Shown here one piece after another: positions 16,908 through 26,369 of a stretch of DNA of 64,000 nt. A program made the translations under genes and the position numbers. Location of the stretch: positions 27,433 to 91,432 of the forward strand of contig JBBAAG010000003.1 of NCBI GenBank assembly GCA_041658405.1. The letters are read 5' to 3'. The notes below the pieces were generated by a model. It made no database searches, was not told the DNA's origin, and saw only the letters and a program-made list of their open reading frames with translations. Each line of letters starts with the position of its first letter. The first letter of the stretch is position 1. This DNA comes from Elusimicrobiota bacterium (GTDB taxonomy: Bacteria; Elusimicrobiota; UBA5214; JBBAAG01).

Positions 16908-17795
16908 CTAACGCTTAACCTTTACACTAAATATTTTTATTAACCGTTCAAGATCGTCGAGGTTGTAGTAATGCACCACAATCCTACCTTTTTTACTTGT
17001 ACCAACAATTTTAACTTTTGTCCCCAGTGTACGCTGTAATTCTTCACTCGCAGCAACAAGTTCTGCTTCAAGTAAACGTTTTTGCGCCTTTCCTGCACCC
17101 TTTTGCCCCTTTTTCTTTTGATTAACAATCTCCTCAACCTCACGGGTAGTCAGTTTTTCCTGGGTAACACGTTTTGCAACCGCCACAATCTCGGTGATAT
17201 CCTCTAACGCGAGTAATGCGCGTGCCTGCCCGGGATAAAGCGTATTCTCCGCAACCATTACCTTAACTTCTTCAGGTAATTCAAGCAACCTCACGATATT
17301 CGCGACATACGGCCTGCTTTTCCCAACTTTTTTCGCTAATACATCCTGTGTTAAACCAAACGTATCCATTGCATTTTTATACCCCTGCGCTTCCTCTAAA
17401 GGATTAAGGTCTTCACGCTGCAGGTTTTCGATTAATGCCAGGATAGATTGTTCCTCCTGCGACATTTTGTTACGTATGATAGCGGGGATAGACTTCAACC
17501 CGGCAAGTACTGCCGCACGGAGACGGCGTTCACCCGCTACGAGTTCATACTCCCCGGGTGTATCCCCGGGGATCACTAATACCGGCTGTATTACCCCTGA
17601 CTCTTTTATTGATGAAACAAGGTCTTCCAACGCTTCCTTTGCAAACTTTTTCCTTGGCTGGAACCGGTTAGGTTTTATACTTTCAATAGGAATACTATTT
17701 GCAGCTTCCGACAACTCCTTACTCCCCGCGGTAGAAGCCGTTACTGCACCAGGTATTAACGACGCTAATCCGCGCCCAAGCCGTTGCTGCGACAT
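16908..17795 (-). CDS. parB: ParB/Spo0J-family chromosome partitioning protein
   Basis: 295 aa. The N-terminal catalytic/CTPase-type domain shows IPIESIKPNRFQPRK, then GVIQPVLVI and the GERRLRA box. The central helix-turn-helix follows with LIENLQREDLNPLEEAQGY, LAKKVGKSRPYVANIVRLL and LYPGQARALL, and a short C-terminal dimerisation segment ends the protein. It binds parS sites in chromosome segregation. parA is not adjacent in the window and no parS 16-mer was identified by eye. Sits between an aminotransferase and an exported protein, a non-origin-like context. Confidence 0.95.
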   Translation of the reverse strand: MSQQRLGRGLASLIPGAVTASTAGSKELSEAANSIPIESIKPNRFQPRKKFAKEALEDLVSSIKESGVIQPVLVIPGDTPGEYELVAGERRLRAAVLAGLKSIPAIIRNKMSQEEQSILALIENLQREDLNPLEEAQGYKNAMDTFGLTQDVLAKKVGKSRPYVANIVRLLELPEEVKVMVAENTLYPGQARALLALEDITEIVAVAKRVTQEKLTTREVEEIVNQKKKGQKGAGKAQKRLLEAELVAASEELQRTLGTKVKIVGTSKKGRIVVHYYNLDDLERLIKIFSVKVKR

Positions 17796-17827
17796 AATTT
17801 ATCCTAAACCCCTTCTATAAATTCTGT

Positions 17828-19042
17828 TTACTTACCCTTTTTACTACGCTGCTGCGCAAAAAACTTTTTTAACCTCAACAACACGTCATGGAACCTGTTA
17901 TCACGCGTCACCAATGCCAACCTAAGATACCCTTCACCGTACGTACCAAACCCCACCCCGGGTGCTATCGCAATCCCGGTTTCCTGAATCAATAATTCAG
18001 CAAACTCCAATGAACCCATATGCTTAAACCCGTCGGGTAACGGCAACCAAAGATACATTGTTCCTTTAGGTTTTTCTATCTTTTCGTTCTCCAACCACTT
18101 AATCTTATTCAACCCGTCAACCAACATATCCCTGCGTTTACGGTACACCTGCACCTGTTGCTTCACACAATCCTGAGGCATTGACATTGCGAACGCAGCG
18201 GTAAGCTGTATTGCAGTAAACACGCCGTAATCAACAAATGACTTAAACTTTTCCACCGGTGCGATAATATCCTTATTGCCTACCATATACCCCACACGCC
18301 AACCAGCCATATTATAAGTTTTTGAACACGAATTAAATTCCACCCCGACATCCATCCCCCCGTCGATCTCAAGGAATGACGGAGCAACATAATCATCAAA
18401 CGTTATCTCCGAATACGCGTTGTCATAACACACAATGAGGTCATACTTTTTTGCAAACTTAACAACTTCCTCCAAAAACTTTTTGTCTTCAATCACAGCT
18501 GAAGTCGGGTTATTAGGATAATTCAGTGCCAAAACCTTTGCGCGTTTAAGGATATCATTAGGTATCTTCGTGAGGTCCGGCAAAAACTTATTCTCCGGCA
18601 ATAACGGCAGGTCGTGTATAAGCCCTCCCGCGAGTATTGTACTGTTAAAATACACAGGATAACATGGGTTGGTCAGTAAAACATAATCCCCTGGATTAAG
18701 ATGCGCCATCAATAAATGCGCAACGCCTTCCTTCGACCCGATAAGCGCAAGTGCTTCGTGGTTATAATCAAGCTTAACACCAAAACGCCGTTGATAAAAA
18801 TCAGTAATAGCTTTCCTGAACTTCGGCATACCCTTCGCCTGGGGGTACCTATGCGTATTAGGATGCTCCCTAACAGTTTCGCATAAACGGTCAACAACCG
18901 CTTTTGGTGTTGGTAAGTCAGGATTCCCCATCGCAAGATCAATGACATCCAACTTTTTTTTGTACGCCTGTTGTTTCAACAAATTTATCGCGTTAAACAG
19001 ATACGGCGGTAAACGTTTAAGATTTTCTGAATAATGTTTCAT
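17828..19042 (-). CDS. Class I/II PLP aminotransferase (AlaC / LL-DAP aminotransferase-like)
   Basis: 404 aa from ATG 19042 (MKHYSENLKRLPPYLF); a longer open frame to 19126 runs into the upstream gene. Blocks: DVIDLAMGNPDLPTP, LIGSKEGVAHL, NPCYPVY, LNYPNNPTSAV, CYDNAYSEITFD and the PLP lysine segment SCSKTYNMAGWRVGY. The layout matches the subgroup containing alanine-synthesising AlaC and LL-diaminopimelate aminotransferase; the exact substrate cannot be settled. ATG overlaps the stop of the 2-TM protein gene (TAATG). Confidence 0.88.
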   Translation of the reverse strand: MKHYSENLKRLPPYLFNAINLLKQQAYKKKLDVIDLAMGNPDLPTPKAVVDRLCETVREHPNTHRYPQAKGMPKFRKAITDFYQRRFGVKLDYNHEALALIGSKEGVAHLLMAHLNPGDYVLLTNPCYPVYFNSTILAGGLIHDLPLLPENKFLPDLTKIPNDILKRAKVLALNYPNNPTSAVIEDKKFLEEVVKFAKKYDLIVCYDNAYSEITFDDYVAPSFLEIDGGMDVGVEFNSCSKTYNMAGWRVGYMVGNKDIIAPVEKFKSFVDYGVFTAIQLTAAFAMSMPQDCVKQQVQVYRKRRDMLVDGLNKIKWLENEKIEKPKGTMYLWLPLPDGFKHMGSLEFAELLIQETGIAIAPGVGFGTYGEGYLRLALVTRDNRFHDVLLRLKKFFAQQRSKKGK

Positions 19043-19326
19043 TACAAACTTCCTTCTTTTGTAACACCATACTCCGGCACTTTTTTTGATAGGCCCCAAA
19101 GATATGCGGTTATTAATACACAACAAAGACCGTAGATTAACTCAAACCTCGCGTAGTTAGCCCATTGCTGTAAACTAACAAACTGCCATTTATAAAACGA
19201 AAACATATTACTTTCAGGCTCACCCCAGAACATATCATACACCCCATCGGTGATTACCATCAAGCCAAATACCAAGATAATCCATCCTGCAATACTAACC
19301 AGCCCGCGAAGTTTATATTTCTTCAT
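19042..19326 (-). CDS. Small two-TM membrane protein, unknown
   Basis: 94 aa. Hydrophobic helices at about 10-28 (VSIAGWIILVFGLMVITDG) and 62-80 (FELIYGLCCVLITAYLWGL) flank a loop rich in aromatic residues (MFSFYKWQFVSLQQW). A Lys-rich start suggests an N-in, C-in topology. No family recognised. It sits between HU and the aminotransferase with a one-base overlap to the latter, which supports it being a real gene. Confidence 0.65.
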   Translation of the reverse strand: MKKYKLRGLVSIAGWIILVFGLMVITDGVYDMFWGEPESNMFSFYKWQFVSLQQWANYARFELIYGLCCVLITAYLWGLSKKVPEYGVTKEGSL

Positions 19327-19353
19327 TTCTTTTACATCCTTAACAAAACGAAT

Positions 19354-19632
19354 CTATAACGACTTTATCATCGCCTTTAACGCGGAATTCGGTTTAAACA
19401 CCACCTTTTTCCTGGGAGGAACAATCACTTGTTCACCGGTCTTAGGATTCCGCGCTTTACGCTCCTTAGTAGTTTTAAGCTTCAACACCCCGAGCCCTGC
19501 GATAATAACTTTCCCATCGGTTCTCAACGCGTCATTAACGGCATCAACCAGCGCTTCAATCGCGCGTTGTGCTGCTGCTTTACGTATCTTCGCCTGCTGT
19601 GCGACACGTTCCACCAACCCTGCCTTTTTCAT
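19354..19632 (-). CDS. HU-family DNA-binding protein
   Basis: 93 aa from ATG 19632, chosen because it is preceded by a textbook AAGGAGGAG site; the longer frame to 19680 has no such site. Helical dimerisation half (GLVERVAQQAKIRKAAAQRAIEAL, residues 5-28) and the beta-arm half with GKVIIAGLGVLKL and RKARNPKTGEQVIVPP. The invariant NPxTG reads NPKTG. The arm-tip Pro region and the end FKPNSALKAMI are normal. Nucleoid protein. Has its own promoter. Confidence 0.94.
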   Translation of the reverse strand: MKKAGLVERVAQQAKIRKAAAQRAIEALVDAVNDALRTDGKVIIAGLGVLKLKTTKERKARNPKTGEQVIVPPRKKVVFKPNSALKAMIKSL

Positions 19633-19687
19633 CCGTTTACTCCTCCTTAACATGGATGTACATACCAGATGCATTAACACGTTTTTG

Positions 19688-19717
19688 AGTATACAAAAAA
19701 AGTGTTTAATGATTCAA
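19688..19717 (-). promoter_or_regulatory. Promoter of the HU gene
   Basis: TTGAAT (19712-19717) and TATACT (19688-19693) on the minus strand, 18-bp spacer, 56 bp upstream of the HU ATG. Confidence 0.65.
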
Positions 19718-19740
19718 CAACAACGTGATAAGCTTTGTAC

Positions 19741-21075
19741 TTACGAATTCACGGTCCACGCAAATAACGCCGCGCCTTCCGCACCGGCAGTATCCGCATC
19801 GGAAACTATAAATGTTTTAATACCGCACTGCGTTAGTTTACGGAAAGAAAGTTCTTTCCTCATATATTCACCTAACAACCCCTGAACAACACCGCCGGAG
19901 AATATATAATCCTTAATCCCGGTAAGTTTATACAAATACTCAATGGCAATAACAAAATTCTTAGCAGTTGCGTACATAACCTTTTTTGCAGGAACACACC
20001 CTTTTTGCGCTGCAACGTCAATCTCACGACAGTCCTTATTTGTAATAACCCCGGTATTCCTTACACGTACCGCAATTTTGGATAACACATCATCCGAGGA
20101 CTTACTTTTACTTCCAGAATTTGCCTGAACAAATTCAAACCATTCATCAGTAAAAGACAGTACAATCCCGCGGCTAGAACACACTGACTCAATACACCCG
20201 TCTTTAATCCCGCATGTACAAGCATCCTTCACTCCTTCAAACCCGGTAATTCTAAGATGCATCTCACCTGCTGCGCCTGTGATGCCATGAAAGATTTTGT
20301 AGTTACTAACAATCCCGCCACCAACACCGGTCCCTACGGTAAATGTTATACTACCCGGCTTTTTCAATCTCACTGCATTACGTAACCCCGCGAGGTTAGC
20401 ATCATTATCGATCCATACGTTTACTAGAGGATATCCATAATCCTGTGCAAGTATTTTCGAGAGACTCCTCTCGAGCTCCAACCCGTTCCATGCGGTAAGG
20501 TTCGACAACTTTTCTATCCGCCCGTTCTCCGCGAAGCCCGGGATCCCAATACCTATACCCCTCAATCTTTGTTTGTCCAATCCCAGCATTGCGGTATCCA
20601 CAAGTTTCGCGAGGTTCAGAACAATATCACCGCGTTTTTTGGGAGTAACAATTTTTGTGAACGACGAACTCACAGGTATACTGTTTCTTAGCACCAAACA
20701 TTTAATAAAAGTACCCCCGACGTCAATCCCAACAGAATAAACTTTACCCCCCCGGGAGGTATGCTTAACACCAACTTTTTTTCTGCGGTTAAGACTAACT
20801 CCCCCTGACTTAGTTTTACTCACGGGGATCAGTTTTATTAACGGCCGGGAAAGTAAACGCGAAACATACGGCGAAGTTCGTATTCTGTGGTTAAGACTAT
20901 CCACGGTTTTGGGGTTACCCTCAACCACCACGGGCATATTTTGCCCAAAAAGATTTGCGTAACTGTTAAGTTCAGAAATAATACCGTCAATATTCCCCAA
21001 CTTATTTTCAAGATAAAAAGTTTTTGTTATCTTGCGGTTAACACCGCTGATTAATACTTTAATTTTGTTTACCAT
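19741..21075 (-). CDS. ROK-family sugar kinase/regulator with extra N-terminal region
   Basis: 444 aa, about 120 longer than a standard ROK kinase. Residues 1-111 are a basic, unassigned extension. The ROK domain starts at SVGIDVGGTFIKCLV (114-128), with GIGIPGFAENG, the sugar-binding DNDANLAGLRNA, TVGTGVGGGIV, and the zinc motif HLRI...CTCGIKDGCIES. The phosphate and sugar sites look intact, so glucokinase-like activity is likely; the substrate is unknown. Ends with GAEGAALFAW. Sits between lipB (2 bp gap) and HU. Confidence 0.85.
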   Translation of the reverse strand: MVNKIKVLISGVNRKITKTFYLENKLGNIDGIISELNSYANLFGQNMPVVVEGNPKTVDSLNHRIRTSPYVSRLLSRPLIKLIPVSKTKSGGVSLNRRKKVGVKHTSRGGKVYSVGIDVGGTFIKCLVLRNSIPVSSSFTKIVTPKKRGDIVLNLAKLVDTAMLGLDKQRLRGIGIGIPGFAENGRIEKLSNLTAWNGLELERSLSKILAQDYGYPLVNVWIDNDANLAGLRNAVRLKKPGSITFTVGTGVGGGIVSNYKIFHGITGAAGEMHLRITGFEGVKDACTCGIKDGCIESVCSSRGIVLSFTDEWFEFVQANSGSKSKSSDDVLSKIAVRVRNTGVITNKDCREIDVAAQKGCVPAKKVMYATAKNFVIAIEYLYKLTGIKDYIFSGGVVQGLLGEYMRKELSFRKLTQCGIKTFIVSDADTAGAEGAALFAWTVNS

Positions 21076-21077
21076 AC

Positions 21078-21767
21078 TTAATTCCCTGATGTAATATTAC
21101 CAAAAATATTGTTGTTAATAAATACTTCTTTAAACATATCCGCGACAACACTACCCGCAGCCTTAAGGCTAACCTTACACCCCAAAATCTCAGATACTGA
21201 CGTCATACAATTACTTTTGAACCCACAGGGATTGACATACCTGAACTCCTTGAGATTACCCGTAATGTTTAACGCAAACCCGTGATAGGTAATCCAACGC
21301 CGTGCGGCAATACCTATGGAAGCAACTTTTTTGGTATTGACCCACACACCGGTACGGTTCTCTACGCGTACCGCATTACGAACCCCGAGTTTGCTTAGCG
21401 ACATAATAAGCATATCTTCCAGTTTACGCAGGTATCCCGTTAAATCCTTCCCGTAATTACGGAGATCTATTATGGGATACCCCACAAGCTGTCCCGGGAA
21501 GTGGATGGTTACATCACCCCCGCGTTCAATCTCAATAATTTCGCAGTTCGCAGGGATTACCACATTTTCTTTTTTCCCCCATCGCCCAAGAGTTATCACC
21601 CTTGGATGTTCGGTAAGTATGAGATAGTCAGTTTTATCGCCCTCAACTTTTCCGGTGACCAACCGTTTTTGTAGAAGATAGGTTTTGTGGTAGTTTGTTA
21701 ATCCTAGATTCAATACTTTAAAGCTCACATATTTATCACTTTTATGTTGAATAACCCTACTACTCAA
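21078..21767 (-). CDS. lipB: Octanoyl-[ACP]:protein octanoyltransferase
   Basis: 229 aa. Transfers octanoate from ACP to lipoyl domains. RGGDVTIHFPGQLVGYPIIDL carries the conserved GGxxTxHxPGQ block; the catalytic pair is Lys in TKKVASIGIAARRW and Cys in VNPCGFKS. TEHPRVITLGRWGKKENV precedes them. It overlaps the HAD gene by 8 bp. lipA is not present in the window. Confidence 0.94.
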   Translation of the reverse strand: MSSRVIQHKSDKYVSFKVLNLGLTNYHKTYLLQKRLVTGKVEGDKTDYLILTEHPRVITLGRWGKKENVVIPANCEIIEIERGGDVTIHFPGQLVGYPIIDLRNYGKDLTGYLRKLEDMLIMSLSKLGVRNAVRVENRTGVWVNTKKVASIGIAARRWITYHGFALNITGNLKEFRYVNPCGFKSNCMTSVSEILGCKVSLKAAGSVVADMFKEVFINNNIFGNITSGN

Positions 21768-22404
21768 ATATATTCAGCATCTGCAGTATATCGTCCAGTA
21801 AATAGTCAGGATTTGCGGACTTAACAATTTCAGCGGGATTCATCCCAAAGGTTAACCCCACGGTAAACATCCCCGCAGCTTTACCTGCCTGTATATCCGA
21901 CGGGCTGTCACCTACCATAACACTTTTTTCAGGAGCAATACCATACTTTTTTGCTACCAGAAGTAACGGATATGGGTCGGGCTTACATTTTTCTACGTCT
22001 TCCATACCTACCACAATGTCGAACTGGTCAAGCGCACCGAGTTTCGCGAGTAGTGGTTCAGAATACTTCCTTAACTTGTTTGTGACAACAGCTTTACGTT
22101 TATTATTGTAATGCTTCAGCATATCCATCATCCCGGGGAATAGATACGTTTTATCCGCGTAATGAACAGAATAGTATTCATTAAACTTCTTTATAGCCAC
22201 ATTAAGATCATATTTTGTAAACGTTCCGAATGATTTTTTTAACATAACATCCTGGCCCGGCCCAATACTAGCTGCAACTTCATCCTGCGTGCGTGACGGA
22301 CATCCGAAGTATTTAAGAGCATAATTAACTCCGTCGGTAACATCCGGTTTCGTATCCGCTAATGTACCGTCAAGGTCAAAAATGAGTAACTCAATATTTT
22401 TCAT
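21760..22404 (-). CDS. HAD-superfamily phosphatase, phosphoglycolate phosphatase-like
   Basis: 214 aa from ATG 22404, which has GGGAG six bases upstream. HAD motif I LIFDLDGTLADT, motif II TNKLRKY region (AVVTNKL), Lys in MEDVEKCKPDPYPLL and motif III/IV MVGDSPSDIQAG are all intact. The cap is the small helical type (PGQDVMLKKSFG). Gph/PpaX-like; could serve metabolite repair or pyrophosphate hydrolysis. First gene of the HAD-lipB-ROK group. Confidence 0.88.
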   Translation of the reverse strand: MKNIELLIFDLDGTLADTKPDVTDGVNYALKYFGCPSRTQDEVAASIGPGQDVMLKKSFGTFTKYDLNVAIKKFNEYYSVHYADKTYLFPGMMDMLKHYNNKRKAVVTNKLRKYSEPLLAKLGALDQFDIVVGMEDVEKCKPDPYPLLLVAKKYGIAPEKSVMVGDSPSDIQAGKAAGMFTVGLTFGMNPAEIVKSANPDYLLDDILQMLNIFE

Positions 22405-22470
22405 TATTACTCCCAACAAATAATTGAAATACCGGAATAATTATAACAAATTATAGTGAATGTTTATGTC

Positions 22471-23376
22471 TTAAAACTTAAACGCCAACGAAACCTGGTG
22501 TTTCCCTCCACCAATTAAACTGACTGGGTTGTAGTTGAAACTGTAGTCAATACTGCTTTCTACCATCTTCATTATTACGAGCCGCCACCCGATACCTAAG
22601 GCGATATTATAATACTCGTTATTCCCTGCCCCTAATCCTGCGCGTAATCCAGCTGTGCGGTTTAGCAACAAATATTCCGCGCCAACGAGTACCCGGTAAT
22701 CGTTATTCGAATTTGTTTTTACCACTCCGTCTACGTCCAACGTCAACTCCTGGATTTTGCATCCTACCCCAACCCTGTATTCCGCAGGAACGATATCGTG
22801 TTTCTTCAGCGCTATATCCGGCTGGTTAACATTCTTCCCGGTAAGCGCGAACGACAGGTTTAACAGTTCGGGTAACGTGTACAACACGCCAAAGTCTATA
22901 CCCACCCCGCCCGCAGCCGTTTTTTCCGTAAACGTTGGGTCAAACCGTGTATACGCATTAGTCACATAGCTTTTACTGAGGTATTTCAAGCTCATCCCCA
23001 AATACATGTTTCGCATATACGGCACTTCCCGGCCATAAGAAAGGCTGAACACGCGTTCGCCGTACAAACTCGAACTAAACTCTATATCGCTCACCCCTAT
23101 TGTCCCTATCACAGGTATCGGATGGACATACACAACACCGCCGGCGCCGAGGTTATCGTTTAACCCGGGGTTCAACGACGTGTAGATAGCCGACACCTCC
23201 GCACGGGTAATTTTGCCCATACCGGCAACATTGTACACCACGCTGTTAGCATCATCTGCGACAGCGCTAAATGCGCCGTTCATCCCGACCGGACGCGCGC
23301 CGACTTCCGTGTACTGAAACGCTGCGAATAGTTGTTGCGGGATTATTAAGGCTAAGATTAATATTAATTTTTTCAT
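22471..23376 (-). CDS. PorV/UPF0164-like outer-membrane beta-barrel protein
   Basis: About 301 aa from ATG 23376, preceded by GAGGGG; an in-frame ATG at 23388 overlaps the previous stop (ATGA). Signal peptide MKKLILILALIIPQQLFA, then FQYTEVGARPVGMNGAFSAV and DDANSVVYNVAGMGKI. This is the hallmark opening of PorV/PorQ/UPF0164 barrels (GARxxxMGGAFxAxADDAxxxxxNPAG). The chain ends in a Phe (HQVSLAFKF), as outer-membrane barrels do. PorV is a shuttle component of type IX secretion in Bacteroidetes. Here it lies immediately after a protein carrying a cargo-type C-terminal domain, so a secretion or surface-anchoring role for that protein is plausible but inferred. Confidence 0.85.
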   Translation of the reverse strand: MKKLILILALIIPQQLFAAFQYTEVGARPVGMNGAFSAVADDANSVVYNVAGMGKITRAEVSAIYTSLNPGLNDNLGAGGVVYVHPIPVIGTIGVSDIEFSSSLYGERVFSLSYGREVPYMRNMYLGMSLKYLSKSYVTNAYTRFDPTFTEKTAAGGVGIDFGVLYTLPELLNLSFALTGKNVNQPDIALKKHDIVPAEYRVGVGCKIQELTLDVDGVVKTNSNNDYRVLVGAEYLLLNRTAGLRAGLGAGNNEYYNIALGIGWRLVIMKMVESSIDYSFNYNPVSLIGGGKHQVSLAFKF

Positions 23377-23384
23377 TACACCCC

Positions 23385-26357
23385 TCATTTCCCCAACACT
23401 ATCGTGCCGTTAGCCACCTGGCTGCCTACCCGCAAAGAATAGAAGTACATCCCGCCTTCAACGAGAGAACCGTTGTTGTTCCTACCGTTCCAATAAGGAA
23501 CAGTCTCGGAATCGGGTTCTATACTCCGTACTAAACTGTTATCCAGATCATAGATTTTGATATCCACTTTCTCGTTCGCCGGGTTTTCGAAATAAAAGTA
23601 TATGCGGTCATTGATACCGTCGGGGTTGGGAGAAAACGGGTTCGGGCCGATACCGGTGAACCGGAAACTCGTAGACCGCGCTGTTGCGTTGCCGCGTAAC
23701 GCGTACCGGCTTAGGTGCGACGTTTTCGCTGTCACCGTCTTATTCGCAGTATCTACAGTACTACCGTCAAGTTTTTGCCATTGCACGCCGTCATGGTAAT
23801 ACAAAGCTAGTGCCGACACAGCGTCGGCTTCCGCGACGTTGGTATTCGTAACCTTACCGTTAGAATCGATCTGGTAGCCAAGTGTAAGCTTGACCGTACC
23901 GTCAAGGTCAGTGATGTCGTTCCCCGTACTACGCTCTTTTGCCTTAACTTCCACTTCCTGCCCTTCTCCCGAGGCAACGGTGGTTGTATCGCGGGTAATT
24001 TTTACCTCAGAGTCGGTTTTCAACAACCACGGGGGGATGTATAACTGCGTCTTAGGATCGTCCGAAGCAATCACCACTCCGCCATCCTTGGCTACGATTA
24101 GAACTGACACGTACAACCTCACTTCTACCGAAGTTAACCCTGGGCTCGTTACCCGCAGGACACATTCTCCGGTACCGGATAACGACGGAACAAATGTTGT
24201 TGTTCCGCGACCGGTAGTGTCGGTATATGTCAAGGTTGACACGTACACGCCCGTACCTTTTACAACTTCAAACATTAATGGTATATTTACTACAGCGTTA
24301 CCATAATAGTCCCGCGCATCGATTGTAAGCGTTACCGTTTGCCCGGTGATCACCGACTGCGGGTTCGCGCTTAGCGTCATGTACGCGCCATAATTACTCG
24401 CGGTGACTGTCAACTGGTTGCTAACACCCGTCTTCCCGTCTACGTCGGTAACTTTGAGTTTGATATTCTCAGCTTTTGTGTATGTTTGGTTAGCAATCGT
24501 TACCGTACCGTTGACCAGTGTTGCTTGGGTAACGCCCAACACACCGCTACCGGATTGTGATTCGTTTGACGCTATAACGGGCTGGAGTGCGACTGTAGTA
24601 TTTACACCCGGTAACGTCTGATTACCAATATTTTTTGCGTTTATTGTTATTGTAAAAACTGCGCCTGTAACTGCTGGGGTTGAAGGAACAAGTATTTCGT
24701 AATGATCAACATCATATACATACGGTCCTTGTTGTACTGTTGTTGGACTTCCGGTAGCAGAAGCGTCCCACACATCATAAGCTTCAAAATAATAAGTATA
24801 ATAGGTGCCCGTAGTAAGTATTGTGTTAAATGTATAAATTGCGCCAGTAGTGTATGTCCCTGTAACAAAATTCATTGTAAACGGACTATTAATAATTTCT
24901 ATATTGTCTCTTAATATGTGAACTTTGGGATAACCTGCTTTTGGCGCATCATTGTCAGCGTCCGTATATTGCACTTGATATGTAAAATGAGTTGAAGTTT
25001 CACTTATTTCAGGATTTAATCCGTCAGAAATATAATTTGATTCACCTGACCACGACACTGATGGGGAAATATTAGATTCAATTTTATATTGAATCAAAAA
25101 AGCATCTCTACTACCAATATTAGTCTTACCATCTAATCCCCCAGATGTTGCTCCGGTAACATAGATTGTCGTTCCTAACTTATCAGTCGCAATATTATAT
25201 CCAAAATCGTCGTTTGATGTTCCGAATTGTTTTGTCCATTGTTTGGTACCTGATGAATCATAACAGATTAAATAGATATCACTCAGACCAATACAGACAT
25301 TGCCATCTAATCCGCCTGGAGTAGAACCTGTAACATATATGTTCCCTTGATTATCTAAGGATATACCAGTTTCTTCACCTTCATATTCTATTGTACCAAA
25401 TTGCCTGATCCATTGAATGTTACCTTGCAAATCACATTTAACTAAGTAGTTATCATTATTTCCTATACTATTACCGCCAAAACCGCCGTAAGTAAATCCT
25501 GAAATATAAATATTATTATACTTATCAATAACGATTTTCTTGCCCTCATCAACAGTACTTGTTCCGAATTGTTTTGTCCATTGTTTATTACCTAAAGAAT
25601 CATATTTAACTAGAAAAATATCATTATTACCAATATTAGCATTCCCATCCAATTCGCTATTTGTAAAACCTGTTATATACACATTATCCATAGTGTCAAT
25701 AGCAATATCATAAGCAACATCATTTTTGAGTGTACCAAATTGTTTTATCCATTGCTTATTGCCAAAAGTATCGAATTTAGCGAAAAAAATATCATTTCCC
25801 CCTGGATTGACATTTCCATCTATTGTTCCAGCGGTAAAACCTGTAATATATATATTCCCATTAGTATCACAAACTATTCCATTGCTATAGTCAAGTGCGG
25901 ATGTTCCAATCTGTTTTGTCCATTGTTTAGTACCGGAAGAATCATATTTAGCCAAAAACGCATCAGTATCTCCTCCTAAATAAGTATTTCCATCAAACCC
26001 ACCATATGTATAGCCAGTAATATAAATATTTCCCATATTATCCGAAACGATGTCAGTTACGATGTCATTTAAAACTGAACCGGCTTGGCGAGTCCAAATT
26101 CTATTTCCTGACGAACTATATTTAATAACATATGCATCTGATTGTCCTAAATTAGTGTTTCCATCTAATTCGCCATACGTAGTTCCAGTTACAAAGACAT
26201 TATTTGAACTATCAACTGTTATTGCATAACCATAATCACCAGTTGAAGTTCCAAATTGTTGTGTCCATTGTTTCCAGGCAAGATCTATAGTAAATACTTT
26301 TTGTGAAATAAAGAATGAAACTAATATACTAATAATGCTTATTTTAATGATTTTCAC
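23385..26357 (-). CDS. Exported SBBP beta-propeller protein with FlgD-Ig/CHU_C-like C-terminal domain
   Basis: 990 aa from GTG 26357, preceded by GGGGGG; the GTG at 26390 is less likely because it lies inside a hairpin at the predicted transcript start. After a signal peptide (IIKISIISILVSFFISQ) come seven repeats of about 52 aa, each built as QFGTS..D.., I..D..GNIYVTG.T.G..DGN...G..D.FL.KYD..G..QW. This is a complete seven-bladed SBBP propeller (about residues 27-405). Ig/Big-type modules follow, then an FG-rich linker, and the last 92 residues start PNPFSPNPDGINDRIYFYF and end VANGTIVLGK. That tail is nearly half identical to the tail of the upstream anti-sigma factor. The gene overlaps or abuts a PorV-like barrel downstream. 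Likely exposed on the surface. Confidence 0.88.
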   Translation of the reverse strand: MKIIKISIISILVSFFISQKVFTIDLAWKQWTQQFGTSTGDYGYAITVDSSNNVFVTGTTYGELDGNTNLGQSDAYVIKYSSSGNRIWTRQAGSVLNDIVTDIVSDNMGNIYITGYTYGGFDGNTYLGGDTDAFLAKYDSSGTKQWTKQIGTSALDYSNGIVCDTNGNIYITGFTAGTIDGNVNPGGNDIFFAKFDTFGNKQWIKQFGTLKNDVAYDIAIDTMDNVYITGFTNSELDGNANIGNNDIFLVKYDSLGNKQWTKQFGTSTVDEGKKIVIDKYNNIYISGFTYGGFGGNSIGNNDNYLVKCDLQGNIQWIRQFGTIEYEGEETGISLDNQGNIYVTGSTPGGLDGNVCIGLSDIYLICYDSSGTKQWTKQFGTSNDDFGYNIATDKLGTTIYVTGATSGGLDGKTNIGSRDAFLIQYKIESNISPSVSWSGESNYISDGLNPEISETSTHFTYQVQYTDADNDAPKAGYPKVHILRDNIEIINSPFTMNFVTGTYTTGAIYTFNTILTTGTYYTYYFEAYDVWDASATGSPTTVQQGPYVYDVDHYEILVPSTPAVTGAVFTITINAKNIGNQTLPGVNTTVALQPVIASNESQSGSGVLGVTQATLVNGTVTIANQTYTKAENIKLKVTDVDGKTGVSNQLTVTASNYGAYMTLSANPQSVITGQTVTLTIDARDYYGNAVVNIPLMFEVVKGTGVYVSTLTYTDTTGRGTTTFVPSLSGTGECVLRVTSPGLTSVEVRLYVSVLIVAKDGGVVIASDDPKTQLYIPPWLLKTDSEVKITRDTTTVASGEGQEVEVKAKERSTGNDITDLDGTVKLTLGYQIDSNGKVTNTNVAEADAVSALALYYHDGVQWQKLDGSTVDTANKTVTAKTSHLSRYALRGNATARSTSFRFTGIGPNPFSPNPDGINDRIYFYFENPANEKVDIKIYDLDNSLVRSIEPDSETVPYWNGRNNNGSLVEGGMYFYSLRVGSQVANGTIVLGK

Positions 26358-26369
26358 ACTGAGCCCCCC

